A stretch of DNA of 7,125 nt from Ramlibacter sp. (GCA_025351615.1 JANXVP010000452.1:1-7125), one strand, 5' to 3'; shown: positions 1 through 6,069, counted from the stretch's first letter. A program made the numbers and translations. Notes: generated from the sequence alone by a model not told the origin.

Positions 1-1916
1 TTGTTGAGCGGCGAAAGCTTGGCGAAAATCGTGTGCTGCTCGACCGCCCCGGCCAGTGTCTTGTCGTCCATGCGGTCAATTTGCGCGCCGAGCACGATGC
101 CCTGGACGCCAAGGCCGACCTGGCGGCAGACTTTGGCCGTCACCAGTTCGTTATCCCCCGTAAGCACCTTGACGGTGACGCCGTTGGCGGCCAGCGCCTT
201 GAGCGCCGGCGCTGTCGATTCCTTGGGTGGATCGAGAAAAGCGATGTAGCCAATCAGCGTCAGGCCGGACTCATCGGCCACCGAATAGGCTGACTGGTCC
301 GGTGGAATTTCCTTCATGGCCACGGCCACCACGCGCAAGCCGTCTTCGTTCAGGTCGCGCGTGACGCGATGCACCCGTTCCAGCATGGCGGCGTCGAGCG
401 CCAGCGTGTTCTGACCGTCGCGCACCTGCGTGCAGGCGGCGACGATTTCTTCCACCGCGCCCTTGCAGATCAACTCATGGTGGTGATTGCGTTCAGAGAC
501 CACGACCGACATGCGCCGGCGCTGGAAGTCAAACGGGATTTCGTCGATCTTGCGATAGTCCTGCTCCAGCTTCAACTCGGCCGGCAGCTGCAGATTCTCC
601 AGCACGGCGCGGTCAAGCAGGTTCTTGAGCCCGGTCTGGTAATGGCTGTTCAGAAAGGCGAAATTCAGGACCTCGTCCGAGGGCTGGCCGAAGACGTCGA
701 TGTGCCTTGCCAGCGCGATCTTGTCCTGAGTCAGCGTGCCGGTCTTGTCGGCGCAGAGGATATCCATTGCCCCCAAGTTCTGGATGGCGTCCAGCCGCTT
801 GACGATGACCTTCTTGCGCGACAGCAGGACCGCACCCTTTGCCAGCGTCGACGTCACGATCATCGGCAGCATCTCGGGCGTCAGGCCGACTGCGACCGAC
901 AGGGAGAACAGGAATGCTTCCAGCCAGTCGCCTTTGGTGAGGCCATTGACCAGAAAGACGATGGGTACCATCACCAGCGCGAAGCGGATCAGCAGCCAGC
1001 TCACGCTGTTGACGCCGGATTCGAAGGCGTTGGGTAAAGGGTCGGTCGCCGTCGCCTTGGACGCAATCGTGCCGAAGTAGGTCCGGCTCCCCGTGGCGAC
1101 CACCAGCGCCGTGGCAAAACCGGAGACCACGTTGGTGCCCATGAAGACCAGATTTCGCAGCTCGATCGGCCCGTCGTCTTCGCCTGCACCACGACGGTCG
1201 GCGAACTTCTCCACCGGCAGCGACTCGCCGGTCATGGCCGCCTGGGCGACAAACAGGTCCTTGGCGGTGAGAACGCGGCAGTCGGCCGGGATCATGTCGC
1301 CCGCCGACAGCGCGACCAGGTCGCCGGGTACCAGGTTTCGGATCGGGATGTCCTGCCCCTTGGCCAACCCGCGCGTGTCGACACGGTTCAACCCATCGTC
1401 GCGCCGGATCACGCTGGCGGTGTTGCTCACCATCGCATTGAGGCTCTCCGCGGCCCGGTGCGAGCGGCCCTCCTGAACGAAGCGAATGAGGGTGCTCAAG
1501 CCGACCATGACGCCGATGACGAGGGTGGCCTTGGCATCCGCGCTCAGGTACGACAACGCGGCCAGAACGGTCAGCAGCAGGTTGAACGGATTCTTGTAGC
1601 AATGCCACAGGTGGAGCCACCAGGAAACAGGTTTTTCGTGTTCCACCTCGTTGGGCCCGTACCGGCTGAGGCGCGCTGCGGCTTCGGACGTGTCCAGGCC
1701 GTCCTGGCGGGATTGGAGCCGGGCGATTGCGGCAGCAGGCTCGTCATGAGCGACCAACAGCAGGTCTCGCGCCAGCTGATCGGGGACGGCTTCCACGGGG
1801 CCGTGGCCGGCGAGCGTGTGCAGCAGCGGACGGCGACCGAAAAGCTTCACCGCATGGCGGCGGCGCAGAAAACCGCTGAACCAGGAGGTCAGGAAGTCCG
1901 TGCTTGCCAAGCTCAC
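1..1916 (-). CDS. mgtA: Magnesium-translocating P-type ATPase (MgtA/MgtB class), C-terminus outside window
   Basis: This is an inner-membrane P-type ATPase that uses ATP to bring Mg2+ into the cytoplasm. About 638 residues are visible. The family is usually near 900, so the C-terminal membrane bundle lies beyond base 1. Motifs seen in one continuous frame, in order: a basic N-terminus; an N-terminal cation-ATPase domain ending in RYGPNEVEHE; M1-M2 from about residue 110 (PFNLLLTVLAALSYL); the actuator motif MTGES (T229); M3-M4 about 300-355 with LTPEM at 345-349; the phosphorylation motif DKTGTLT with D390 as phosphorylated aspartate; the nucleotide-binding CKGA (K485); and TGDN (T586). The PEM motif in M4 and the overall sequence favour the Mg2+ subclass over Ca2+ or heavy-metal pumps. 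The start is GTG at 1916, because an in-frame stop (1920-1922) lies directly upstream; no good ribosome binding site is seen. TTG at 1910 is an alternative. It is probably co-transcribed with the cytochrome gene upstream. Confidence 0.93.
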   Translation of the reverse strand, partial: MSLASTDFLTSWFSGFLRRRHAVKLFGRRPLLHTLAGHGPVEAVPDQLARDLLLVAHDEPAAAIARLQSRQDGLDTSEAAARLSRYGPNEVEHEKPVSWWLHLWHCYKNPFNLLLTVLAALSYLSADAKATLVIGVMVGLSTLIRFVQEGRSHRAAESLNAMVSNTASVIRRDDGLNRVDTRGLAKGQDIPIRNLVPGDLVALSAGDMIPADCRVLTAKDLFVAQAAMTGESLPVEKFADRRGAGEDDGPIELRNLVFMGTNVVSGFATALVVATGSRTYFGTIASKATATDPLPNAFESGVNSVSWLLIRFALVMVPIVFLVNGLTKGDWLEAFLFSLSVAVGLTPEMLPMIVTSTLAKGAVLLSRKKVIVKRLDAIQNLGAMDILCADKTGTLTQDKIALARHIDVFGQPSDEVLNFAFLNSHYQTGLKNLLDRAVLENLQLPAELKLEQDYRKIDEIPFDFQRRRMSVVVSERNHHHELICKGAVEEIVAACTQVRDGQNTLALDAAMLERVHRVTRDLNEDGLRVVAVAMKEIPPDQSAYSVADESGLTLIGYIAFLDPPKESTAPALKALAANGVTVKVLTGDNELVTAKVCRQVGLGVQGIVLGAQIDRMDDKTLAGAVEQHTIFAKLSPLN

Positions 1917-1962
1917 TGTTTACGCGCTGCAGATGCTGCGGCAACGACTGGAAGTGGAGCGA

Positions 1963-2313
1963 TCACGGTCGTGCGGGTGGCGAAGCGCTGCTCAGACGAT
2001 CCGCCGTTTGCGGATAGTGGTAGATGGTGTCGTTGAGGTAACGCGCCACATCGGCGATATCGGCATCGGCCCATTGCAGATTCGCGTTGCCCTGCCAGCG
2101 GCGGACCTGGACTTTGAGACTGTCCCAGTCGGAGGCCTGCTTGTCATTGCGCCAATGCATCTGCGAGGTGTGGCAGCTGATGCAATGGGTGGTGTATAGC
2201 AACTCGCCCCTGGTTTCCAAAGGCGCTCCTTGGGGCGCTCCCTGGGAATGAGACATGGCGCTTGCACCCGCCAAGGTGGCGAAGAACATGATCCGCGACA
2301 GGAATTTCTTCAT
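1963..2313 (-). CDS. Small periplasmic monoheme c-type cytochrome
   Basis: The 116-residue product carries one covalent heme site, CISCH (C44, C47, H48). It starts with a Sec signal peptide: MKK, a hydrophobic stretch FLSRIMFFATLAGASA, and likely cleavage after A19. The mature protein would be a periplasmic electron carrier or heme sensor of about 97 residues. The C-terminal helix (DADIADVARYLNDTIYHY) is typical of class I cytochromes c, where it packs against the N-terminal helix. The usual distal methionine is missing: M52, only four residues after H48, is the sole Met after the heme motif. H53 and H99 are other candidate ligands. An upstream in-frame ATG at 2379 has a better-spaced AAGG and would add 22 residues; I prefer 2313 because it puts the signal peptide at the N-terminus. 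The gene lies 46 bases before the Mg2+ ATPase and downstream of an FNR-type box. Electron partner unknown. Confidence 0.85.
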   Translation of the reverse strand: MKKFLSRIMFFATLAGASAMSHSQGAPQGAPLETRGELLYTTHCISCHTSQMHWRNDKQASDWDSLKVQVRRWQGNANLQWADADIADVARYLNDTIYHYPQTADRLSSASPPARP

Positions 2314-2411
2314 GGATTTCTTCAGGTGGAGGGGCCTGGCCTCAGGTGGAACGGCCAAACGCGTCGGTGAAGCTTTCATTGACACGCCTTGGAAGGTTGA
2401 ATTCGAACAAC

Positions 2412-2452
2412 CTTAAAGCGGGCCCATTTGGTCCGGCTTGACGCACGTCAAG
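2412..2452 (-). promoter_or_regulatory. FNR/FixK-type box and -10 element for the cytochrome/ATPase operon
   Basis: TTGACGCACGTCAA at 2438-2451 is a perfect inverted repeat around a two-base centre, extended by one more pair (C2437/G2452). It fits the FNR/ANR/FixK pattern TTGAN6TCAA, compared with the FNR consensus TTGAT-N4-ATCAA. On the minus strand a -10-like TTTAAG lies at 2417-2412. That would put transcription start near 2405 and the box centre near -40, the class II activation position. The box is about 200 bases from the divergent tetR start, so control of the cytochrome side is more likely. The box is seen directly; the activator and oxygen response are inferred. Confidence 0.65.
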
Positions 2453-2507
2453 GACCCGGCAAACGGGGGACGCAGGCCGGCCGTCCGCTTTTGAGACTGC
2501 CGCAATC

Positions 2508-2526
2508 GCCTGGCCGAAAGTCAGGC
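2508..2526. other. Short stem-loop in the intergenic region
   Basis: GCCTGGC (2508-2514) and GTCAGGC (2520-2526) form a seven-pair stem with one G-T wobble around the loop CGAAA. There is no T-run on either side, so it does not look like an intrinsic terminator. It sits between the FNR-type box and the tetR promoter. Function unknown; it may be chance. Confidence 0.25.
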
Positions 2527-2586
2527 AGCCGACTCGCTCGAGGTCTTCGACGGTGCCGGCGAGGCTTGCACTTCAGAATGAAGAAA

Positions 2587-2623
2587 TTTTATTTGCATTT
2601 ATAAAAAACTAAATTAATATAAC
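2587..2623 (+). promoter_or_regulatory. AT-rich promoter and candidate operator of the tetR operon
   Basis: About 2578-2640 is sharply AT-rich in an otherwise GC-rich window. It contains the inverted repeat TTTTAT (2587-2592) N8 ATAAAA (2601-2606), a 20-base span suited to a TetR dimer. A -35-like TTGCAT (2593-2598) lies inside that repeat. Possible -10 hexamers are TAATAT (2615-2620, spacer 16) and TATAAC (2618-2623, spacer 19). Overlap of repeat and -35 would fit autorepression by the gene just downstream. The repeat and AT content are seen; operator function is inferred. Confidence 0.45.
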
Positions 2624-2641
2624 GCACCGACGTATGAAAAC

Positions 2642-3256
2642 ATGGCGACTCGCAAATACACCCCCTCGAAACGGCTCACACAGGTGTCTGAGCGCAAGCA
2701 GCGCGTCGCGGCGGCGACCGCCGAGCTGCATGCGGAAAAGGGGCCTGTCGCCACAAGCTATGCCGATATCGCACACCGGGCGGGCGTCTCGCTACCGACC
2801 GTGCACAGCTACTTCCCTACGCAAGCTGCGCTGATGAGCGCCTGCACGGGCCATGTCGCCACTGGTGCGCCGCCGCTGCCGGTGGAGAAGATCCTTGCTG
2901 CGCCCAACCTGCCGGCCGCCGCCGCAACACTGGTCGTTTCGATGGATGCGCTGCACGCCTACTTTGAGCCGTGGTTGTCCTGGCGCGCCGAGACGGCCAT
3001 CCCGTTCGTCGCGCAGTTGCGGATCAACAACCGCGATCGATTGACAACGCTGCTTGTGCAGCTGCTGTCGCGTCATCGAAAAGGTCCCCAGGCAGCGCAC
3101 GCTGCGGCGTGGGAATCGCTGCTGTCGTTCGATCTCTGGCAGCGTCTCGTGCGGCAGCACGCGATGCCGCGTGCGCGTGCACGCGTGCTCCTCATCGACG
3201 TGTTACTCGCTGCGCTCGGACCCGAGTCAGCGGCATCTGGCCCATCCCAATCCTAG
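2642..3256 (+). CDS. TetR/AcrR-family transcriptional regulator
   Basis: The 204-residue protein has the usual length and layout of TetR repressors. The N-terminal DNA-binding domain covers about residues 15-65: helix 1 from V16 to K33, the helix-turn-helix ADIAHRAGVSLPTVHSYFPT at 41-60, where VSLPTVHSYF is the recognition helix, and then QAAL. The rest is a helical ligand-binding and dimer domain with no recognised ligand signature. The AT-rich region upstream carries a candidate operator. The ribosome binding site is weak. Its stop codon overlaps the Shine-Dalgarno sequence of the next gene, so it most likely controls its own operon, with repression lifted by a substrate of the two enzymes downstream. 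The ligand cannot be told from the sequence. Confidence 0.88.
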   Translation: MATRKYTPSKRLTQVSERKQRVAAATAELHAEKGPVATSYADIAHRAGVSLPTVHSYFPTQAALMSACTGHVATGAPPLPVEKILAAPNLPAAAATLVVSMDALHAYFEPWLSWRAETAIPFVAQLRINNRDRLTTLLVQLLSRHRKGPQAAHAAAWESLLSFDLWQRLVRQHAMPRARARVLLIDVLLAALGPESAASGPSQS

Positions 3257-3265
3257 GAGACGACT

Positions 3266-3994
3266 ATGAATATGCCAACTGCCTCCATCACCGAGATCGC
3301 CCCGGACCTGCACCGCATCAGCGTGGCCATGCCACCGGAGTTCATTCCGGGCGGTTTTTCCTTCAACCAGTACCTGTTGGTTGACGAGCAGCCCCTGTTG
3401 TTTCACACCGGCCCGCGCAAGCTGTTTGCGCTGGTGCGCGCGCAGATCGAAAAAGTGCTGCCGATCGACCAGCTGCGATACATCGCCTTCTCGCACGTCG
3501 AGGCCGACGAGTGCGGTGCGTTGCCCGACTTCCTGGCCGCTGCGCCAAATGCCCGGCCGGTGTGCAGCGATATCGCTGCGATGGTGTCGATCCGCGACCT
3601 GGTCGACGTCGAGCCGATCGGCCTGGCCGACGGGCAGCCGCTCGACACCGGGCGCCACAAGCTGGTGTGGCAATCCGCGCCGCATCTGCCCCACGGGTGG
3701 GAGTGCGGCTATCTATTCGACGAGTCATCCAGGACGCTATTTTGCGGCGACCTGTTCACCCAGCCCGGCACGGGCGAGCGGGCGCTGGTGCACGAGGACA
3801 TCGTGGAATCGAGCGAGGTCTTCCGTCGGCAGATGGATTATTTCTCCCACGGCCTGCACGCGCCTGCACTGATCGACAAGCTGGCACGGCTTCGTCCCAC
3901 GTTGCTGGCCTGCATGCACGGAAGTGCCTGGTCGGGTGACGGTGCCGCACACCTGCGCAAGCTCGGCCAGTCACTGGCTGCGTCAACGAATTAA
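3266..3994 (+). CDS. Stand-alone flavodiiron-like (ODP) metallo-beta-lactamase-fold protein
   Basis: The 242-residue cytoplasmic protein matches the oxygen-binding di-iron (ODP) branch of the metallo-beta-lactamase fold. In place of the classical HxHxDH it has H77-x-E79-x-D81-E82 (SHVEADECGAL), the flavodiiron HxExDE signature. The other expected metal ligands are present: H140 or H143 (APHLPHGWE), D162 (FCGDLFT) and H218 (CMHGSAW). There is no flavodoxin or rubredoxin domain, so it cannot take electrons as a full flavodiiron O2/NO reductase does; it would need a partner or act as a hydrolase, oxidase or sensor. The start is supported by AGGAG at 3255-3259, six bases before the ATG and overlapping the tetR stop. 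The next gene begins 24 bases downstream. Family assignment is firm; the reaction is unknown. Confidence 0.87.
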   Translation: MNMPTASITEIAPDLHRISVAMPPEFIPGGFSFNQYLLVDEQPLLFHTGPRKLFALVRAQIEKVLPIDQLRYIAFSHVEADECGALPDFLAAAPNARPVCSDIAAMVSIRDLVDVEPIGLADGQPLDTGRHKLVWQSAPHLPHGWECGYLFDESSRTLFCGDLFTQPGTGERALVHEDIVESSEVFRRQMDYFSHGLHAPALIDKLARLRPTLLACMHGSAWSGDGAAHLRKLGQSLAASTN

Positions 3995-4018
3995 GGCCGC
4001 AAATCAAGAGGTAGCGAG

Positions 4019-4735
4019 ATGACCAAGATCGTCCTGATTCATGGCGGCTGGCATGGAGGGTGGTGCTGGAAGAAGGTGGCGCCGCTACTGCGGGCTGCCG
4101 GGCACGAGGTGTACACGCCAACCTTGACCGGTCTTGGCGAGCGCGGTCATCTTCTCAGCCCGGAGGTCACCTTGGATACCCATGTCCAGGACATCGTTGG
4201 CATGCTGGAATACGAGGACTTGCGTGAGGTGGTGTTGGTCGGCCACAGCTATGGTGGAATGGTGATGACCTCGGTCGCCGACCGTGCGGCGGACCGATTG
4301 ACCCATCTCATCTATCTGGACGCCTTTGTCCCCCAGGATGGCCAAGCGCTGGCCGATCTCGCGGACCCGACCTTCTACGCCAATCTGGAGGCTAGTGCCC
4401 GCTTGAAGGGTGAGGGTTGGCGGGTGCCTCCGCCTCCACTGGAGCGATGGGGCATCACCGACGAAGCCGATGTCCGCTGGATGCAGCCCAGGATAGGGGC
4501 GCATCCGCTGAAAACCTTCAAGCAGGCGGTGCGGCTCACGAACGTAGAGGCCACGTTGCTTCCGCGCACATTTGTCTACTGCACGGACAAGCCGGCAGGG
4601 GACTCGCTCGCGCCGCTCGCAAAGAGACTGCGCGGGGATACGAGCTGGCGCTACCGCGAGTTGGCAAGCGGGCACGATGCGATGGTCACGGCACCGAACG
4701 AGGTTGCTGCATTGATCGTCGAGCCGATGTCATGA
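4019..4735 (+). CDS. Alpha/beta hydrolase, methylesterase/hydroxynitrile-lyase type
   Basis: The 238-residue soluble protein resembles the compact alpha/beta hydrolases related to plant methylesterases (SABP2/MES) and hydroxynitrile lyases, and bacterial EstC-like esterases. Features in order: the oxyanion-hole region IHGGWHGGWCW (7-17), the nucleophile elbow GHSYGG with S77, a cap region around residues 105-175, a probable catalytic aspartate at D190 (YCTDK, aligned by eye with the TED/TDQD segment of the family), and the catalytic histidine H219 (SGHDAM). An ester, amide or C-C substrate is possible; small aromatic or terpenoid esters are typical of relatives. AGAGG at 4007-4011 is spaced seven bases from the ATG. 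It ends the tetR operon, so its substrate or product may be the TetR ligand. No signal peptide. Confidence 0.88.
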   Translation: MTKIVLIHGGWHGGWCWKKVAPLLRAAGHEVYTPTLTGLGERGHLLSPEVTLDTHVQDIVGMLEYEDLREVVLVGHSYGGMVMTSVADRAADRLTHLIYLDAFVPQDGQALADLADPTFYANLEASARLKGEGWRVPPPPLERWGITDEADVRWMQPRIGAHPLKTFKQAVRLTNVEATLLPRTFVYCTDKPAGDSLAPLAKRLRGDTSWRYRELASGHDAMVTAPNEVAALIVEPMS

Positions 4736-4819
4736 GCGGCATAGGATGCAGAAGGGGTCTGGTGGGTTTTTCGGCTGCTTGAATCGCCTGGTCCGAGGCC
4801 TGGGAATCGTGCGCTGGAG

Positions 4820-4853
4820 ATCGGGCCCCGGAGGAAATCGATCTGCGCCCGAT
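4820..4853. terminator. Possible bidirectional stem-loop between convergent genes
   Basis: ATCGGGC (4820-4826) and GCCCGAT (4847-4853) form a seven-pair stem with a 20-base loop, flanked by GCGC on both outer sides. It lies in the 129-base gap between the convergent hydrolase and outer-membrane genes, where a terminator is expected. There is no clear T-run and the loop is long, so the call is weak. Confidence 0.25.
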
Positions 4854-4864
4854 GCGCGCTGCAC

Positions 4865-5836
4865 TCAATCCAGGGGCACGCCGATGATGGCTTTGAGAAT
4901 CCACTTGTCTGCTGTGGCGCCCGAGGCCCGGCCCAGTCCCACGTTGAGGTCCCAGTGGTGCAAGCTTAAATCAGCCACTAGAAAGGCGGATGTCATCCGC
5001 GTGCTGGGGCCTGCCTGGCTTCGTAAAGGCCCTAAAAAGGCGTAGTGCTCCAAGCCAACGCGCAAGTCCCCGTGATCCTCTGGTGTGACCCGGTACGCCA
5101 GCTTGGTGTCGACTTCCACTGTGGTGGGTACCTGGCTGTTCGCGCGTAATGCACGATCGATGTTCAGGTTCACGCCCGCCGTCCAGAGATTTTTTTGGTA
5201 GACCCCGATGAACTTGATCTCGGCGGACGTTTGATCGGGGAAAAAGCGCCTGGAGAGCTGCCCGATTTCCAGATTGATGGCGCCATACCAAGGCTGGTCC
5301 GGGGCTGGGGAACGAGGTCGCCATTTGGCCCGGACTTTCACACCATCAGTGACGGGGCGTCCGCCCGACTGTGCCGGGCCAACCGACGTCAACCAGTAAA
5401 GTGCGCCTTCCCAATTTTCATCGAAACCGTAACTTAATTCGGGAGTCACTCGAAGCATTCTGCGTGTGACTGAACCGGGCTGAGCGGTCAGCACGTTATT
5501 GGTGTGAAGGTCCAAGCTGAATTTGCCCGTGGTGACGAACTCATCAAGATAGACCTGAATCTCTTCAGGCGCCGCGAAGCATGGCGCCGATGTTGCCAAG
5601 CAGATGGACGCAATGGTCAGGCACCTTCTCCACGCGAGCCGGCAGCCGGATGTGCAGCAATTGAAAGCATGAAAAGGCCAAAGCCTGATCGCTTCAGGCT
5701 GGACCCAGCTTGGAAGGCGCCCACGACGCTCAGGTGCTCCGGCTGGCACTGCCGCATAAAGTCCATGCTGCGCTTGACTGGCGGATCGCTGTTGCAGGTC
5801 TTCGTCCAGCCGGACGGGTTGGTAGATTGAGGACAT
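4865..5836 (-). CDS. Outer-membrane beta-barrel-like protein of unknown function
   Basis: The frame gives 323 residues, but the signal peptide is internal: a basic n-region (RLAWRR, 66-71), a hydrophobic core (CLTIASICLATSAPC) and an AxA-like cleavage site near A88/A89 (CFA-APEE). The mature part of about 235 residues alternates polar and hydrophobic residues, with strands such as MLRVTPELSYGF, WEGALYWLTSVG, WYGAINLEIGQL, AEIKFIGVYQ, WTAGVNLNID and LRVGLEHYAFLG, as expected for a beta-barrel in the outer membrane. It ends in GVPLD rather than the usual aromatic residue. No ATG, GTG or TTG lies just before the signal peptide: the ATG at 5836 and a GTG at 5749 both leave a long leader, so the start is uncertain. 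I do not recognise a named family. It lies 44 bases downstream of the tRNA gene. Confidence 0.7.
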   Translation of the reverse strand: MSSIYQPVRLDEDLQQRSASQAQHGLYAAVPAGAPERRGRLPSWVQPEAIRLWPFHAFNCCTSGCRLAWRRCLTIASICLATSAPCFAAPEEIQVYLDEFVTTGKFSLDLHTNNVLTAQPGSVTRRMLRVTPELSYGFDENWEGALYWLTSVGPAQSGGRPVTDGVKVRAKWRPRSPAPDQPWYGAINLEIGQLSRRFFPDQTSAEIKFIGVYQKNLWTAGVNLNIDRALRANSQVPTTVEVDTKLAYRVTPEDHGDLRVGLEHYAFLGPLRSQAGPSTRMTSAFLVADLSLHHWDLNVGLGRASGATADKWILKAIIGVPLD

Positions 5837-5838
5837 GG

Positions 5839-5867
5839 TCAGGATTCTGACATTAGCTCCTGAATCC
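5839..5867 (-). promoter_or_regulatory. Overlapping inverted repeats before the outer-membrane gene
   Basis: Two mutually exclusive stems occupy this short leader. One pairs TCAGGA (5839-5844) with TCCTGA (5858-5863). The other pairs GGATTC (5842-5847) with GAATCC (5862-5867). A smaller TCAG/CTGA stem (5839-5850) is also possible. They lie between the tRNA 3' end and the ATG at 5836. They could be a protein-binding site or an RNA switch in the leader; neither has a T-run typical of an intrinsic terminator. Confidence 0.35.
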
Positions 5868-5880
5868 CACGATCATCGAA

Positions 5881-5957
5881 TGGCCTGCCCGGAGGGAATT
5901 GAACCCCCGACAACCGGCTTAGAAGGCCGGTGCTCTATCCAACTGAGCTACGGGCAG
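5881..5957 (-). tRNA. tRNA-Arg, anticodon UCU, with encoded CCA
   Basis: The 77-base cloverleaf is complete. The acceptor stem CTGCCCG/CGGGCAG has seven perfect pairs. The D-arm is GCTC/GAGC. The anticodon stem CCGGC/GCCGG encloses loop CTTCTAA, giving anticodon TCT, which reads AGA (and AGG by wobble) as arginine. The variable loop is TTGTC. The T-arm GGGGG/CCCTC (one G-T pair) encloses TTCAATT. Discriminator G is followed by CCA at 5883-5881. Such tRNA genes can serve as integration sites, but no integrase or duplicated 3' end is seen nearby. Confidence 0.97.
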
Positions 5958-5963
5958 ATGGAC

Positions 5964-5989
5964 CAAGGGCCCACCGGTGTGAGCCCTTG
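5964..5989 (-). other. Stem-loop between dioxygenase and tRNA gene
   Basis: CAAGGGC (5964-5970) pairs with GCCCTTG (5983-5989) around a 12-base loop that itself contains the palindrome CACCGGTG. It lies 80 bases past the dioxygenase stop and six bases before the tRNA 5' end. It could end dioxygenase transcription or mark the tRNA leader for processing. There is no U-run after it on the minus strand, so a standard intrinsic terminator is unlikely. Confidence 0.4.
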
Positions 5990-6069
5990 CCGTTGACCGG
6001 GACGGCAGCCGTTCCGGTAGCCACGATTCTGACAGCTTTTTGCGGTTCCCCCGACCTGTTCAGCAGCGG

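Noticed and set aside
369..1037. Plus-strand open frame of 222 codons opposite the ATPase
   Set aside because: It is antisense to well-supported coding sequence, with no recognisable domain and no ribosome binding site.
613..1620. Long minus-strand open frame of about 335 codons
   Set aside because: It overlaps the ATPase on the same strand in another frame. The ATPase frame carries every P-type motif, while this frame is Arg/Gly/Pro-rich with no domain, as expected of a GC-rich shadow frame.
2468..2490. GGACG/CGTCC hairpin followed by CTTTT, resembling a terminator
   Set aside because: Only five pairs, and no plus-strand gene lies upstream to be terminated; the upstream genes run the other way.
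2792..3160. Minus-strand open frame of 122 codons opposite tetR
   Set aside because: The product is Arg/Gln-rich without family features, and the plus strand holds a convincing TetR protein.
4085..4675. Minus-strand open frame of 196 codons opposite the hydrolase
   Set aside because: The plus-strand hydrolase has a full catalytic motif set; the antisense product shows no domain.
5881..5957. tRNA gene as a possible integration site for a genomic island
   Set aside because: No integrase, no repeated tRNA 3' end within the window, and flanking genes look chromosomal.
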